Shown one piece after another: positions 1 to 9,799 of a DNA stretch of 64,000 nucleotides. The notes below the pieces were generated by a model, which saw nothing but the letters and a program-made list of their open reading frames with translations, did not search any database and had not been told where the DNA came from. A program made the position numbers and the translations under genes. Source of the stretch: Nothopassalora personata (lineage: Eukaryota > Ascomycota > Dothideomycetes > Mycosphaerellales > Mycosphaerellaceae); NCBI GenBank assembly GCA_033816765.1, contig CM066294.1, positions 2,480,001-2,544,000 of the forward strand, written 5' to 3'. Position 1 is the stretch's first letter; each line of letters begins with the position of its first letter.

Positions 1-195
1 TTCGTCGACCTACGATGTTTACTATACCTCTGACGACGAGCGACGGACATAAGAAATGGGCATTAGAAATACGTGAGGTGAGCATGGTGAGCTTACAGCT
101 GCTATGGCGAATGATGTGGGGCTCTCTGCGCAGAGCGGCGCAGTGGTGGCAAGCACGACATCGGCATTACGGTTGACAGGTGTGCGTGCGTGCGG

Positions 196-237
<42 letters not shown>

Positions 238-1326
238 GCTTCGAAATTGCCGTGGACGGAGACGTAACCAGAGCACATATCTTGAGATAAGAACAATTTC
301 CGCTGTCGTGGTAATAAGACATTTCAGATAGCTCGAGGTGGTTGGCGGCCCCGGCGTGGTTGTGGTCGTTTGCTTGAGCAGAGCTGATGAGTCTCTCGGT
401 AGTTCTAGTTGTTGAATACCAAGACTGGGGAGCAGGAGATGATGATTGGTGGCTGAGGCTGTCACGCTAGCGTATGGCTCTGGCGGTGCTAGCGGTGCCT
501 GATCTGATCTGGACGAGGAGCTCTTTCTTCCGCGTCTTTTGTGTCTTATTACTGTATGTATGCATCAACACGTCAGCATGGAACAATGGAAATTCTCGAT
601 CTCGATCTCGATGATCTTGTTGTCATGAACTCTACCCGGGACCAATTTCTGGCAACGAGCAGGCCTCGCATCAGGTCAGACTGAGCTGAGGCTGCGTTTG
701 CAGTAGGCTTAAAATGTAATGCCCACTCATCAATGGATGCTGCGGAAGGCCCCCTCAGAAATTTCGACCTCGAGGCTCGCATCGAGTCGCCGGACTACTG
801 AGGCGCGGAGATTTGAACGATTATGCCAAGTCAACGCGAAAGTACGACACCACGACTCCCGATCGAATAGCAGAACATCTCGTGCAGCTGATTCCGTAAC
901 GCTTGCAAGCAGCGGCCAACACAAGCCGTCATACACCAACTGTAAAACTCCAAAAGGGACGCCCCTCAAGGGAGGGGCTAGGTAGCCAGTTATATATACT
1001 TTCACACCAACGCTCAAGGATGATCGCGTAGCGAACCGCTGGCACAAATGCCAACACCTCAATGTCAATACTCTCCGTCGTCTCCCGATCCGACAATCCT
1101 GGATCAACAAAAGCATAACCATTCGGATGCCTTAATGGTGTGCATACGAGCATAAACCGAGGGCACCTCGTGGATCGGCACAGCATGCCAAATCCCTCAA
1201 GCATGCTCTACTTATGCTCGGCGTCAGCAATAATGAAGTGGTTCCTGAAGTTCCCACGGCCAAGGAAAGCTGCATTGTCATTGTACAGTTGAGCAGCACG
1301 TTTGTCCAAGCGCAACTCATCAAACC
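1..1326. other. Intergenic, no supported gene
   Basis: Normal-composition DNA left of the first convincing gene. It holds the TTA microsatellite and several short frames on both strands. A minus-strand frame at 929-1204 has a fairly protein-like stretch but no recognisable domain and no supported splice partner, so I leave it uncalled. The start of the window may cut a gene. Confidence 0.5.
197..238. repeat. (TTA)n microsatellite
   Basis: About fourteen uninterrupted TTA units. The reading frames across it give runs of Leu, Ile or Asn, which explains the long open frames on both strands here; none is a believable gene. Confidence 0.95.
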
Positions 1327-2016
1327 TCAAGCCACCGAAACCTCAGTAAAAAGCCTCTCCAGTCCTTCCAGTTCATCACCATTGACCTTGTCGGGAAAAG
1401 TAATGTCGTGTCTGCAACATTCGCCGTCGTACGTAATCTGCATCACGCCTCCAAACTCGCGAAACACCTTGCTCCTCTGCAACTTCGTCAGGTCCTTAGG
1501 ACAGTTGTCGTCGTGTTGATAGTTCGCATCGTAGAAGTAAAAGTGCTTCATCTGCTTCCTGTTTTCTGCGCCGATGACCCTGAGCCAGTCTACCGTCATG
1601 TCAAGGTCGGTCTCGTAGCAGTATCCCGACTGGAATCGGTTGTGTTTGTACCACATTGGCAGCGCATCGGCTCGAACGCTGCGGCATACCCGAGTTAATG
1701 CTGGCTGCCAGGGAGAATGCTTTGTACCGTTTCCCCATAGATCGACGTCTGCGTAATATTCTTCTGACCACCCGCCGTAAGAGCTGTCGCATGGGCAATT
1801 GACGAGTAGCGGCTCGTCTTGGACGAGAGCGAACTCCCATATCGCTAGTTGCAGTTCTGCTGGCAAAGAAAGTAGCCCAGAAACCGTTTGTTTGTGAGTG
1901 GTCAAATACTGGTAGTGTGGATCCGTGGAGTGCGACTCTTGAGAAGCCGACGCTCTCGTTGGGACCAATTTCAGGTGTGGAATTGTCATAGCGCTGTCAA
2001 GTCTTTGCATCTCCAT
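1327..2016 (-). CDS. 2EXR/F-box-like hypothetical protein
   Basis: Intronless 229-residue protein. Around residues 51-65 it reads LSLPAELQLAIWEFAL, the motif that opens the fungal 2EXR and F-box-like families (LPxELRxxIWExAL). Near residue 107 comes PALTRVCRSVRADALPMWY, the usual second block of these proteins (LxVCRxxRxEALPxFY). I see no signal peptide or membrane segment. Such proteins occur in many lineage-variable copies in Dothideomycetes and their function is generally unknown; a link to ubiquitin ligases is only suggested by the F-box-like start. It is co-directional with BCS1, whose stop lies about 460 bp upstream of this start. The first Met is used; the domain begins about 50 residues in, so a later start cannot be excluded. 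Confidence 0.8.
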   Translation of the reverse strand: MEMQRLDSAMTIPHLKLVPTRASASQESHSTDPHYQYLTTHKQTVSGLLSLPAELQLAIWEFALVQDEPLLVNCPCDSSYGGWSEEYYADVDLWGNGTKHSPWQPALTRVCRSVRADALPMWYKHNRFQSGYCYETDLDMTVDWLRVIGAENRKQMKHFYFYDANYQHDDNCPKDLTKLQRSKVFREFGGVMQITYDGECCRHDITFPDKVNGDELEGLERLFTEVSVA

Positions 2017-2473
2017 GTTTGCGGTGTTTCATTTGTGAACTTGGACGGCGACTGCGAGGGAAGCGACCTTTAAAGCGGAGTTGAGTCACTTGATGGACTT
2101 GTCGCAGGCAGCTATTACTAGCTCGCTTACAATGCGGCGCCACAACGATTCAGCTGAGGTTGGTGACCATTGGTCCAGGTCGGACTAACTCGAAGTTGCC
2201 TGGAATGACATATGAGTCCTTTGGAGGCCTCGATTTCGAGGCGTCATTGTTGGAAACAAATTGAGAAGTGAGCCTCGACCGCAGCGGCCGTACTGTCGTG
2301 GTGCTTGGCCTGGGGCTTGCCTACAGGAAGCGACAGGTCAAGCTCCACTTTCCGGCGTGACACGAAACGTCCATACGATTGCTGATGTGGCATGACACGT
2401 CGCCATCGATGAAGTGCGCATCTTGCTTCCGTGCGCGGTAAGTCGTATCTCCTCGAGGACGGTCTTCTCTGCT
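2017..2473. other. Intergenic spacer
   Basis: Between the BCS1 stop and the start of the 2EXR-like gene, both on the minus strand. It should hold the BCS1 terminator and the 2EXR promoter; I see no other feature. Confidence 0.5.
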
Positions 2474-3931
2474 TTAAGCCTGCTTATGTACCGGCTGGCT
2501 TCCTGGCCTGTAGGCAGCGAGCTCATCGACTAGAGCAATAGCGCCTTCGACGTCTCCCTTGTTGTAGAGGAACAAGCCTTGCAGCGCCGCAGTACTGACA
2601 TTGTTGACCAAACCTGCCGCCGTCGCTTTATCCACAAAGCGCCTTTTGCCTTCTCCACTTGGATCCTGCTCCGAATAGAAGCGATCCCAGAGCTGTTCCA
2701 TCTGCCACTGGCTCGCGTTACCAAGCTGCATAGTCATGTCCACTCGACCAGGTCTTATAAGGGCATCATCCAAACGATCAATATGGTTCGTAGTCATGAA
2801 GATGATTCGTTCTTCAGCGCTTGCCACGCCGTCGAGAGCGTTGAGCAGGCCCGAATACGTGACGTTCGTACCGCTGTAGCCGTCTTCGTCCCGCTGTCGC
2901 CTGTTGCTGAAGGCAGCATCGGCATCCTCCAATAGCACAATCGTCCTTGCGGGTACATTCAATAGCAGATGGTTGAGCAAGTCATCGGTCAGCCCACGTT
3001 GACTGAGGCTCAGCATTGCGATGTTGTAGTCTAGCTGTCCTGCTAATGCTTGCACAAAAGATGTCTTGCCGGTCCCAGGCGGTCCGTATAAAAGGTAGCC
3101 TCTGCGATACGGAATGCCTCGGTCGAGATACCAAGTGCGAGCATCCAGGAACTCTCGAACATCGCCCAGGATCCGGTCAGACACGCCTTTGTCCAGCACG
3201 ACCGATTCAAATGGTCTTCGCCGCTTCGGCTCACCGGATCTCTCCCAACTGATGTTGCGACTCGTGTAGACGATCGTTTTGCCTTCAGTACTTTGCACAG
3301 CCATCTGATGCGCCTCCTGGAAGATGTCCTCGAAGATGTTCCGGTAGTAGTAGAGCGTGGTAAGCTTCACAGTCTCGAAAGGTTGACCATTGGCATCGAA
3401 ACTTTTGCCCACACGCTCGCGACTGACAGCCAAGAATGCATTCTTGTACCTGAGGATATGACGACCATGGCCAGGCACCAGAGCGAACGCGGTTTGCTGA
3501 GATCCGCTGGCAGTACGGGAGACGTGAGTCTTGATTTGAAGGTGATGAAGTCCAGGCGTAAGGCGTCGGACCAGTGATTCGACCATGCCAAGGCGCTTTC
3601 GCTGAGCCACGGGCATGAGCTGATTTTGATACTGGTGGGTCATCCAGTTTAGCACCCAATTGTACGAGTCGTCATGTCGGGTGATCTCAAGGTCAACGAG
3701 CATACGATGCCGCACCAGCTCAGCAGCTCTCCTCAGACCCAACGAGCCATATCGCAAAGCAGCCCCCAGACCTGCTAGGCCAAAGCCTGCAGTGAAGAAG
3801 GGATTATTCAAAAGCTGCGACCAGACGCTACCATCGCCATTGCCGACATTAGCCAATTGCTTGACGATGTCCTCTTTCGACGTCTTGGCATCGCTCAGCG
3901 CCTTGATGGATGTCGATGCATTTTGATCCAT
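2474..3931 (-). CDS. bcs1: BCS1-type mitochondrial AAA ATPase
   Basis: Intronless 485-residue protein. BCS1 is an inner-membrane AAA chaperone that moves the folded Rieske Fe-S protein across the membrane in the last steps of complex III assembly. A short N-terminal region is followed by a hydrophobic segment near residues 44-62 and a positively charged stretch (LRRAAELVRHR), the usual BCS1 internal targeting arrangement. The BCS1 N-terminal domain covers roughly 50-240. The AAA core has Walker A GPPGTGKT at 283-290, Walker B IVLLEDAD at 331-338, the GLLNALDGV block at 361-369, sensor 1 FMTTNH at 378-383 and arginine fingers in RPGRVD at 393-398. Length fits the family (about 450-500). All key residues are present. 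Fungi often have several BCS1-like paralogues, so this may be one of those and not the true orthologue. It is head-to-head with the RRM gene at 4149. Confidence 0.9.
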   Translation of the reverse strand: MDQNASTSIKALSDAKTSKEDIVKQLANVGNGDGSVWSQLLNNPFFTAGFGLAGLGAALRYGSLGLRRAAELVRHRMLVDLEITRHDDSYNWVLNWMTHQYQNQLMPVAQRKRLGMVESLVRRLTPGLHHLQIKTHVSRTASGSQQTAFALVPGHGRHILRYKNAFLAVSRERVGKSFDANGQPFETVKLTTLYYYRNIFEDIFQEAHQMAVQSTEGKTIVYTSRNISWERSGEPKRRRPFESVVLDKGVSDRILGDVREFLDARTWYLDRGIPYRRGYLLYGPPGTGKTSFVQALAGQLDYNIAMLSLSQRGLTDDLLNHLLLNVPARTIVLLEDADAAFSNRRQRDEDGYSGTNVTYSGLLNALDGVASAEERIIFMTTNHIDRLDDALIRPGRVDMTMQLGNASQWQMEQLWDRFYSEQDPSGEGKRRFVDKATAAGLVNNVSTAALQGLFLYNKGDVEGAIALVDELAAYRPGSQPVHKQA

Positions 3932-4148
3932 TCAGGCGCAATGACGGGAAAGGCAGGAGCATTCGGTGCCAGGTGCGAAAGATTATGCATAACGGGACGC
4001 TCGGGCCGTCCGCTCCATCCCTGCCGCATTAGCGCGGGCAGGGGTGCTGGACTGCGCTACCTTCTACTTCCACCTTTATCAACACACTTTCCATTCGCAC
4101 ATGGCACAGCAACCTAATAAAGACATTCCTGTCCGTTGACCGTCGAGC
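3932..4148. promoter_or_regulatory. Short bidirectional promoter region
   Basis: Only 217 bp separate the divergent starts of BCS1 (minus) and the RRM gene (plus), so the two promoters must share this space. I see no clear TATA element. Confidence 0.5.
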
Positions 4149-5747
4149 ATGGCGGCAATGGAGAAAGTCACTGTGGACAAGTCTTACTTTGATGCCTTGC
4201 TCCGACGGTACGTGTGTCACATTAAGCGCCCTCGAAGGAGATGACAACCAGCCTTTCTGCACATAGCCGCTGACGCTGTTTGCAGGGCAGATTTTGTACG
4301 CTACTTATCTCGCTGCTTCGTCCTGTCACTACAATCATCCATGGCTAACATCTTGCTCAAGCACACTTCAGCGCAGATCCTTGGACGAGCAGATCCTGCG
4401 AGTGTAACCATTTCTCGAGTTGAATATGACAGCTTGGTGAGTGCGTTCGCATCGACTGGACACACCCGCCACTGATCTTGACCACAGCTTCGTACCTCAC
4501 GCGAGTACGAGCTTCTCAAGACTTCCCTCTTCCAAGGCGGTCTTACTCCTGAGACCCTTGCACTTCTAATCGCTGGCCCAACGGCTCCTGAGCGGCAACA
4601 GAAGCCTGTCGACTCTTGGGCCGACGACTATGATGATCAGCCGATGCTTCAATCTCACCCGAAGCCGTACATCGGTGGACCGTCAAAGTCAAATGGTGCG
4701 CCATGGAAGTCCGATATCAACACCGATGGGTTTAACCTCGCACCCGGCAGCGGCGCATTCAAGACTGTTGAGCATCAGCCATCTCGAGCCAGTCTTCGGG
4801 TGCCCAAGGCTAGCCGCAACCTCAGCTGGGGCATCTCACCTTCTTCCGTTCCCGATGACGCTGCTCTCGAAGCTGACAGCATGATGGATGATGGCAACAC
4901 CGAGTTGGGAACGGCAGCTCATGGCCGCGCTGGAGAGACACTGCGCACACTTTACTTCCGCAACCTGTCTCCGAAGACCACTTACAAGGATCTGGCATCG
5001 GTGATCAAAGGTGGCAAGATATTGAGTATCACGATCCGTTCCGAGCGAAGCGCCACCGTTACCCTCCTAGACGCTGCGGCAGATTATCTCACATGGACCA
5101 AGCGCAACGACGTCTACCTGCACGCCCGACGTGTCGAGGTGAGGTGGGCGGAACGACAATTCAACCTGAACGGTCACATTGCGAACAAGATTAGCAATGG
5201 CGCCACTCGCAACATCCTGATCCGCAATGCTCTCGAGAAGGGCCTCACTGACCAGCGCATTCGCGACGATATGGAGCACATCCATGGCCTGGTAATTATC
5301 GAAATCAGCTACAAGAGTGGCAACGCCTACGTGTCTACCAACTCAGTGCACAATGCACTCTTCGCTCGGACCTGCATGATGAGCAGAAGTGAGTACAAAG
5401 GATGCAAGATTGAGTTCTATCCCGATGAGTGCGATGTCGCCCTGCCTGTCCGTGCAAAGCCACCTCCAACAGCGGCGAACGAGTCTACCAAGAAGAACAG
5501 CATGCCTCTGGACAACCGTTTCGACATGCTGAAGATGAGCAGCAACGGCTCGTCTGGGAGCGGTGAAGGTATGTGCTGCATTCGTCCACACGCTACAAGC
5601 TCTTCGATCGCTGACCAATACGCAGAGAATCGTGACCCACTTGCTAAGCTCAAAGACGACTTCTCTGACAGCCAAATGGATTCTGTTCACGTCGTTCCAC
5701 GTGCTGGTGTTCGCCTTGACTTCCTCGACTCGGAGAGTGCCGCATGA
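4149..5747 (+). CDS. Two-RRM RNA-binding protein (four introns)
   Basis: I assign five exons: 4149-4207, 4286-4295, 4362-4436, 4488-5568 and 5626-5747. All introns are GT..AG (78, 66, 51 and 57 nt) and the frame is kept throughout, giving about 448 residues. The last intron is a multiple of three and stop-free, so the frame reads through it. The start MAAMEKVTVDKSYFDALLRR and the later VTISRVEYDSLLRTSREYE match paired short N-terminal motifs I know from fungal RRM proteins, each followed by helical sequence. RRM1 begins at LRTLYFRNLSPKTT (RNP2 LYFRNL) with RSATVTL as RNP1; RRM2 begins at RNILIRNALEKGLTDQRI with GNAYVSTNS as RNP1. The C-terminus is disordered. It probably binds mRNA in nucleus or cytoplasm; a relation to Nrd1-like regulators is possible but unproven. 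The 10-nt second exon is unusually small. Confidence 0.85.
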
Positions 5748-6084
5748 GGACGAAGGGATCGACGCTTCGTGTCTGTATAGCTCTTCCGATGAGACGTGGA
5801 ACGAAACTTTCTTTTCGTCGCACAGTGGTGGGTACCTGACGATACACACCGAGGCTTCTTTACGCATGAATGCACGGCGCTTTACTTTTGAGAGACTGTA
5901 GGCACAGGTTGGCGTTATAGGCGTTGGGACTGAGCGTAGTAGAGATACCCCATCAGCGTTACAGATCTTGTATTGGCGAACGGCGTATGTTGTATGAACA
6001 GATCAATGCTTGTTGCTTCCACTTCTGGATAGCCGAATATTAGCTACTCTACTCCTATCTATCGATGTCTCTATAGCGCTTAAG
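5748..6084. other. 3-prime flank and edge of the RIPed block
   Basis: Normal-composition sequence after the RRM gene, changing to TpA-rich repeat DNA near 6040-6060. It should contain the RRM gene terminator. No gene is seen. Confidence 0.5.
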
Positions 6085-6188
6085 TGGGTTAGTGGTAACC
6101 CATCAGGTAACCCGAGGCTGGGGTCGTCGGACTTGGTCACTCCGATCACCCGAAATCAAAGGTTGCGAGTTCGAATCTCGTAAGAGTC
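6085..6188 (+). tRNA. tRNA-like Pol III module, probably decayed
   Basis: TGGGTTAGTGG at 6085-6095 fits the A-box consensus at all but one position and lies in a hairpin GGGTT/AACCC like a D arm. AGTTCGAATCT at 6169-6179 is B-box-like inside a 5-bp stem GCGAG/CTCGT with a 7-nt TTCGAAT loop, as in a T arm. The A-B spacing of about 74 nt needs an intron or marks a SINE-like head. I could not find a good acceptor stem, so this is more likely a tRNA-derived repeat than a working tRNA. Confidence 0.28.
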
Positions 6189-6532
6189 AACGACTACGGG
6201 GATATCAATCAGAAGGCTTAGCTATAAGGGAGGAAGGTCGTAGGGGCTAGCTAGTTCTAGAAGCTATCATTCAACAAGTAGGGGAGTTTTCTAGCTAGGA
6301 TCGCTAACTCGACAGCCGAGAGGTACCGAGAGGAGCCCCGGTAGTTACGATCGTAGATACCCCCGTAAGGCTAAATAGTAGGTACGCTAAGCACCCGGCC
6401 GGCGGCGTGGCTAAAAGTTAAATAAACACCTTATATCTAGTTAGGCGAAGGAACGCTACCCCCGGGGGGCCTTAGGGTAGCTCGGCGATTAGGCGATTAG
6501 ACTAAGCCGTACTATATAGTCTCTAACTTACA
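6189..6532. repeat. Unclassified RIPed sequence
   Basis: TpA-rich, CpG-retaining repeat DNA with no readable frame or LTR end that I can assign. Confidence 0.5.
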
Positions 6533-6730
6533 TGTTATAATCTAGTATAATTAGGCTTTTAATTAGGCTTAGAGCTTAAGATCTACTTACTACTAAGCAG
6601 TTACGTAACTAGATTAGTTATTTACTTATACCTATTCTTTTTAAGTATATATAGTCTTAGATAGGTATATATAATATATAGTCTACTTTAAACTAGTCCT
6701 TTAACTAACCGATATATAAGCCTAAGTAAG
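6533..6730 (+). repeat. Arm of the fold-back inverted-repeat element
   Basis: Starts TGTTATAATCTAGTATAATT and runs about 200 bp, matching the left arm at 27962 and the inverted right arm ending at 34738. It stops where a copia LTR begins (6731), so this copy is broken by that insertion. Confidence 0.7.
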
Positions 6731-6967
6731 TGTTAAATAAATAAATAAGAAGTGAAGTAAACGAATAACTTAATTGCTTATTATTAATATTATCTATAGG
6801 TAAATAAGGGTATCCTTATATATCCTCCTATACTAAGATGTACGCGTAAGCATCGACTTATATAGTACGTAAGTAAATACTATAGAGCGTACTAGTAAAC
6901 CCTATTACGTAGATAAATTCTATATACCGACGCCGATATATCGGGTTAGCAACGGCTAAATCTAACA
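6731..6967 (-). repeat. Copia LTR (element on minus strand)
   Basis: 237 bp with ends TGTTAAAT and AAATCTAACA (TGTTA..TAACA). On the minus strand it is preceded by the purine tract GTAGGGGGAG, the usual polypurine tract next to a copia 3-prime LTR, and then by the RNase H end of copia pol. The insertion point in the fold-back arm is within a few bases of where the copia at 28722 inserted in another copy. Confidence 0.65.
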
Positions 6968-7283
6968 CTCCCCCTACTTCGGACTAGCTCCTAAAGGTAG
7001 TATAAAGTACTATATTGTCGTTACCGTCCCTATATTACTATCGCTAGTAAGTACTAGCTATTTTACCCTCCTAGGCGATACTAGAAGCTAAGTAGCATTA
7101 GTAATGTACTTTTACTTACTAAGGGGCTTTATTAGGAAGTCGGTAAGCTACTTAATAGTTAGGATATAGGTAATCTCGACTTATTTAGCTTCGTATTGCT
7201 CTTAGACAAAATGTACTATAATATCGATATACTTTATCCTAGCGTAGAATTCCGGGTTCTTTACTAAGGCTATACTTACTTTA
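6968..7283 (-). pseudogene. Copia pol remnant, RNase H C-terminus
   Basis: Minus-strand frame with stops. Near the right edge it reads SIALVKNPEFYARIKYIDI, then EITYI and TDFLIKPLSK, the well-known copia RNase H end (IALAxNPEFHxRTKHIDI ... ADxLTKPL) with RIP-type changes. It is cut at 7283 by the Gypsy-1 LTR. The upstream part of pol is not found on the other side of Gypsy-1. Confidence 0.75.
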
Positions 7284-7481
7284 TATAAGGGTAGCCTATA
7301 GCTAACCCTTATATGTAATGCGGCTATGCCCGGCTTAGTATGCCGCACGTAACGCGTATACGTACACTAGGAGACGCGCATAGCGTCTATAGAAGAAAGT
7401 AAGCTTTAGTTTATCTACGATTAGAAGATCGTAGGCGTGCTATATATTACGACACCCCCTAGTAGCCTTACGGTCCTTATA
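7284..7481 (+). repeat. Gypsy-1 5-prime LTR
   Basis: 198 bp, pairs with 21126-21323; the differences are mostly transitions. Confidence 0.88.
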
Positions 7482-8540
7482 GTTCTAAAGCTTCCCTTCG
7501 TTATAATCTATATACGCTATAGAGCCCGATCGCGACGTATACGACGGCGAGTCGCCTACGCCGCCCCTAAGCCCTAGAGTATAGTAGTAGGCGCGTCGTG
7601 TAGCCTTAGTTACGAGAAGAGAGGCCTTACGGGCTAAGATTAAAGAGTAAGAGATATAGCGGGAGATCGAGCGGCTAGAGATCCTACGCGCTATAAGCGT
7701 ACTGCCTCTAGAGCGTATAGGAGGGAGGAGAGAAGATTACCTCCCTACTATAACCCCTACCTCTATCTCTATAACTACTAACGATAATATTATAGTACGA
7801 GGCGCGGCCGTAGCGTATACGACGCGACCGCGTCTAAAAGAGCCGACGCCTTTTAGAGGGGATTCGATAAGGAAGGTAAGGGTATTCCTTCGGGAGCTCT
7901 TACTTATCTTCGCCCTCTTAGGTACTATGTACGCGATAGACGAATTAAAGGTCCTATATAGGGTTATGTACCTTAGCGGAGAGATAAGCGAGCGATAGTA
8001 TACTAACTATAGCGCCGTTAACCTTATAGGGTATATATACTAGGACTTTAAGGAGTTCTACTAAGACGTATACGGTAATCCTATAAATCGCGTACTTAAT
8101 GTTATATTAGAGTACGAGGTTACGAGATAGAAGGATAACTAGATAGCGCGACAGTTTATAACTAAGCTAGATGTTATAGAGGACTAGTTAGGTAACTACT
8201 CGGAAGCGTAATATATACGGTACCTACTAGCGAAGCTTACGCCTCGCTTACGGTCCGCTATCGTTAGCTACTATAATATCCCTACGACTAGAGAAGACCT
8301 AGTAGTCCTAGCCTCGCGTATCGAAAGCACCGAGCGCCGAGGTAGTAGCGGAGGGTACGACCGCGGGTAGTATATACGTCGTAAGCGTAAAGCTAAGGGC
8401 GTATATAAGCGGGCTGATCGCCTAAAGTAATAGAAGTAGAGTTAAGTACCGGGCGCCTCGGGTACGAGTTAGTAGCGAGACGCCGGTAGCTCGTCTTTAA
8501 CTAGCTAGAAGTCGAAAGTAGAGTACTACGGCTACGGTAG
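7482..8540 (+). pseudogene. Gypsy-1 gag, first part
   Basis: RIPed gag frame with many TAG codons. Its last codons before the Gypsy-2 insertion read VEYYGYG, which continue after the insertion (15694 onwards) as RKGYYKTEY. Together these are a CCHC zinc knuckle in which each Cys and the His has become Tyr by G-to-A or C-to-T change. Confidence 0.75.
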
Positions 8541-8970
8541 TGTTATTGTCTCGTTCTAGGGCTAGTCTTAAAAGAGATAAGTTAAGTCACGTAGCGGTAT
8601 TCTTTAGAGAGGCTAAAGTAAGCTAAGCGAAGATAAATAATAGGAATAAGAGTTATATTCCAATTAGTGAGATAGTAACATGAGTTAAACGCGTTAGAAC
8701 TATAAGGGTTTCTAACGTTCTTAAATATAAAGGAGGCTCGTATACTATCCGGTGTTAGGCGTCCGTCTATCTACTCGACCGGTCGCCTAGTCGTGTAGTC
8801 GTGTACGTCTATACGCTACTTCTACGGTCGTGTTCGACTATGCACTAAGCGCGCGGTCGTGCACGTAACCCGGACGTAGGGTCCCTTTCTCTTCCTAGCA
8901 ATTAGTTCTTATCTTCTAATTCTTCCTCCCTATACTACGTCCTACACCGTCCTTTATCTGAACCGTAACA
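8541..8970 (-). repeat. Gypsy-2 3-prime LTR
   Basis: 430 bp, same length as its partner at 15264-15693. Confidence 0.93.
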
Positions 8971-9115
8971 CTATCCCCCTTCCTATTGAAACTCGTCCTC
9001 GAGTTTTCTTTTCTTCTCCTATAAGTTCCTATCTTTTACTATAAGCGGCGAGTAGCTAACACGTTAGGAGCGCCGCGAACGTTAAGCACTAGGTATCGAA
9101 GCCGAGGGCCGCGAG

Positions 9116-9523
9116 ATGCTATCCCCATGTTCTAGTTGTTAAAAGGCTAGAGTGCCTAAAGGAAAGAAGAGTCCTCGTTATGCAGTGGATGTACGCTTTA
9201 GGTGTTATTCGGAGTGCGTTCGTAAGGGTGTTAAGTATAACGTAACTATTACGTAGACTAAGTAGGAGCGGCTTCGTAACTAGCGTCGAAAGCTAAAGCG
9301 AGAGCTTAATAAGGCTAAAGAGAAGGTAACAGAGGCGATGTTAAAGGTGCATCGTCTTAGGAAACAGCTACGCGTTACTAAGGATAGGGAGGAAAAGGCG
9401 ATAGCGAAGGATTTCGAGGATCTTCGCAGTTTGCCGAGCGTAGGTATCGATGCCCTTTCCGCGCCTTCGTCCTATCTTCTCGTTCCTAAAGGTAGCCCCG
9501 AAGAGCTAGAGGGGGTTTTCTAG
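9116..9523 (+). pseudogene. Antisense Cys-rich/coiled-coil ORF of Gypsy-2
   Basis: Plus-strand frame opposite to the gag-pol of Gypsy-2. Starting at ATG 9116 it reads MLSPCSSC, then FRCYSECVRKGVKYNVTIT, then a long heptad-rich, Lys/Glu/Leu-rich stretch (AKEKVTEAMLKVHRLRKQ) and ends ELEGVF at 9523. Four in-frame stops (one TAA, three TAG) are each explained by one RIP-type transition. The CxxC pairs followed by a coiled coil match a type of hypothetical protein I recall as common next to ascomycete Gypsy elements. It may be a minor gene of the transposon transcribed against gag-pol. Function unknown. Confidence 0.6.
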
Positions 9524-9698
9524 ATGTCGATTCCTTCCTAGGAGGACCTTTCGATGATTCCGGATAATGCCCTCTAGTTATATCCAACCCTTAAGGAAGC
9601 CGCAGTAGCTTCTTCGAGCGCTAGCTCTTCTAGTAGATAAGTGTTAGTTTCTCGTAGGAGATATATTTATGTAAGTTCTCCGTTTCCCTTATTAAACC

Positions 9699-9773
9699 TA
9701 GTTATGTAGCTTAGTGGTAGAGCGTAAGCTATCTACACTCTTAAGGTCGTGGGTTCGATTCCCATCTAGCTGC
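9699..9773 (+). tRNA. tRNA-like sequence inside Gypsy-2 (decayed)
   Basis: A perfect A box TAGCTTAGTGG at 9706-9716 sits in a D-arm hairpin, and a perfect B box GGTTCGATTCC lies in a T arm (GTGGG/CCCAT). The acceptor strands TAGTTAT and CTAGCTG pair at six of seven positions, with G-U pairs expected if original C became T by RIP. The anticodon loop is too large to assign an identity. It lies between pol and the antisense ORF, probably a tRNA pseudogene or tRNA-derived insert. Confidence 0.5.
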
Positions 9774-9799
9774 TTCCGGCCGACTAGTCGCTAATCGGT

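Noticed and set aside
22..465. Open frames over the TTA repeat
   Set aside because: The frames exist because TTA/TAA repeats lack stops in several frames; the residues are homopolymers or random.
6533..6967. One 435-bp copia LTR
   Set aside because: The first 198 bp match the fold-back arm elsewhere; a TGTTA..TAACA LTR of 237 bp fits the rest better.
7284..7454. Shorter 171-bp Gypsy-1 LTR ending in ACGACA
   Set aside because: Homology with the right copy continues to CCTTATA, giving matching TGTAAGGG/CCCTTACA ends at 198 bp.
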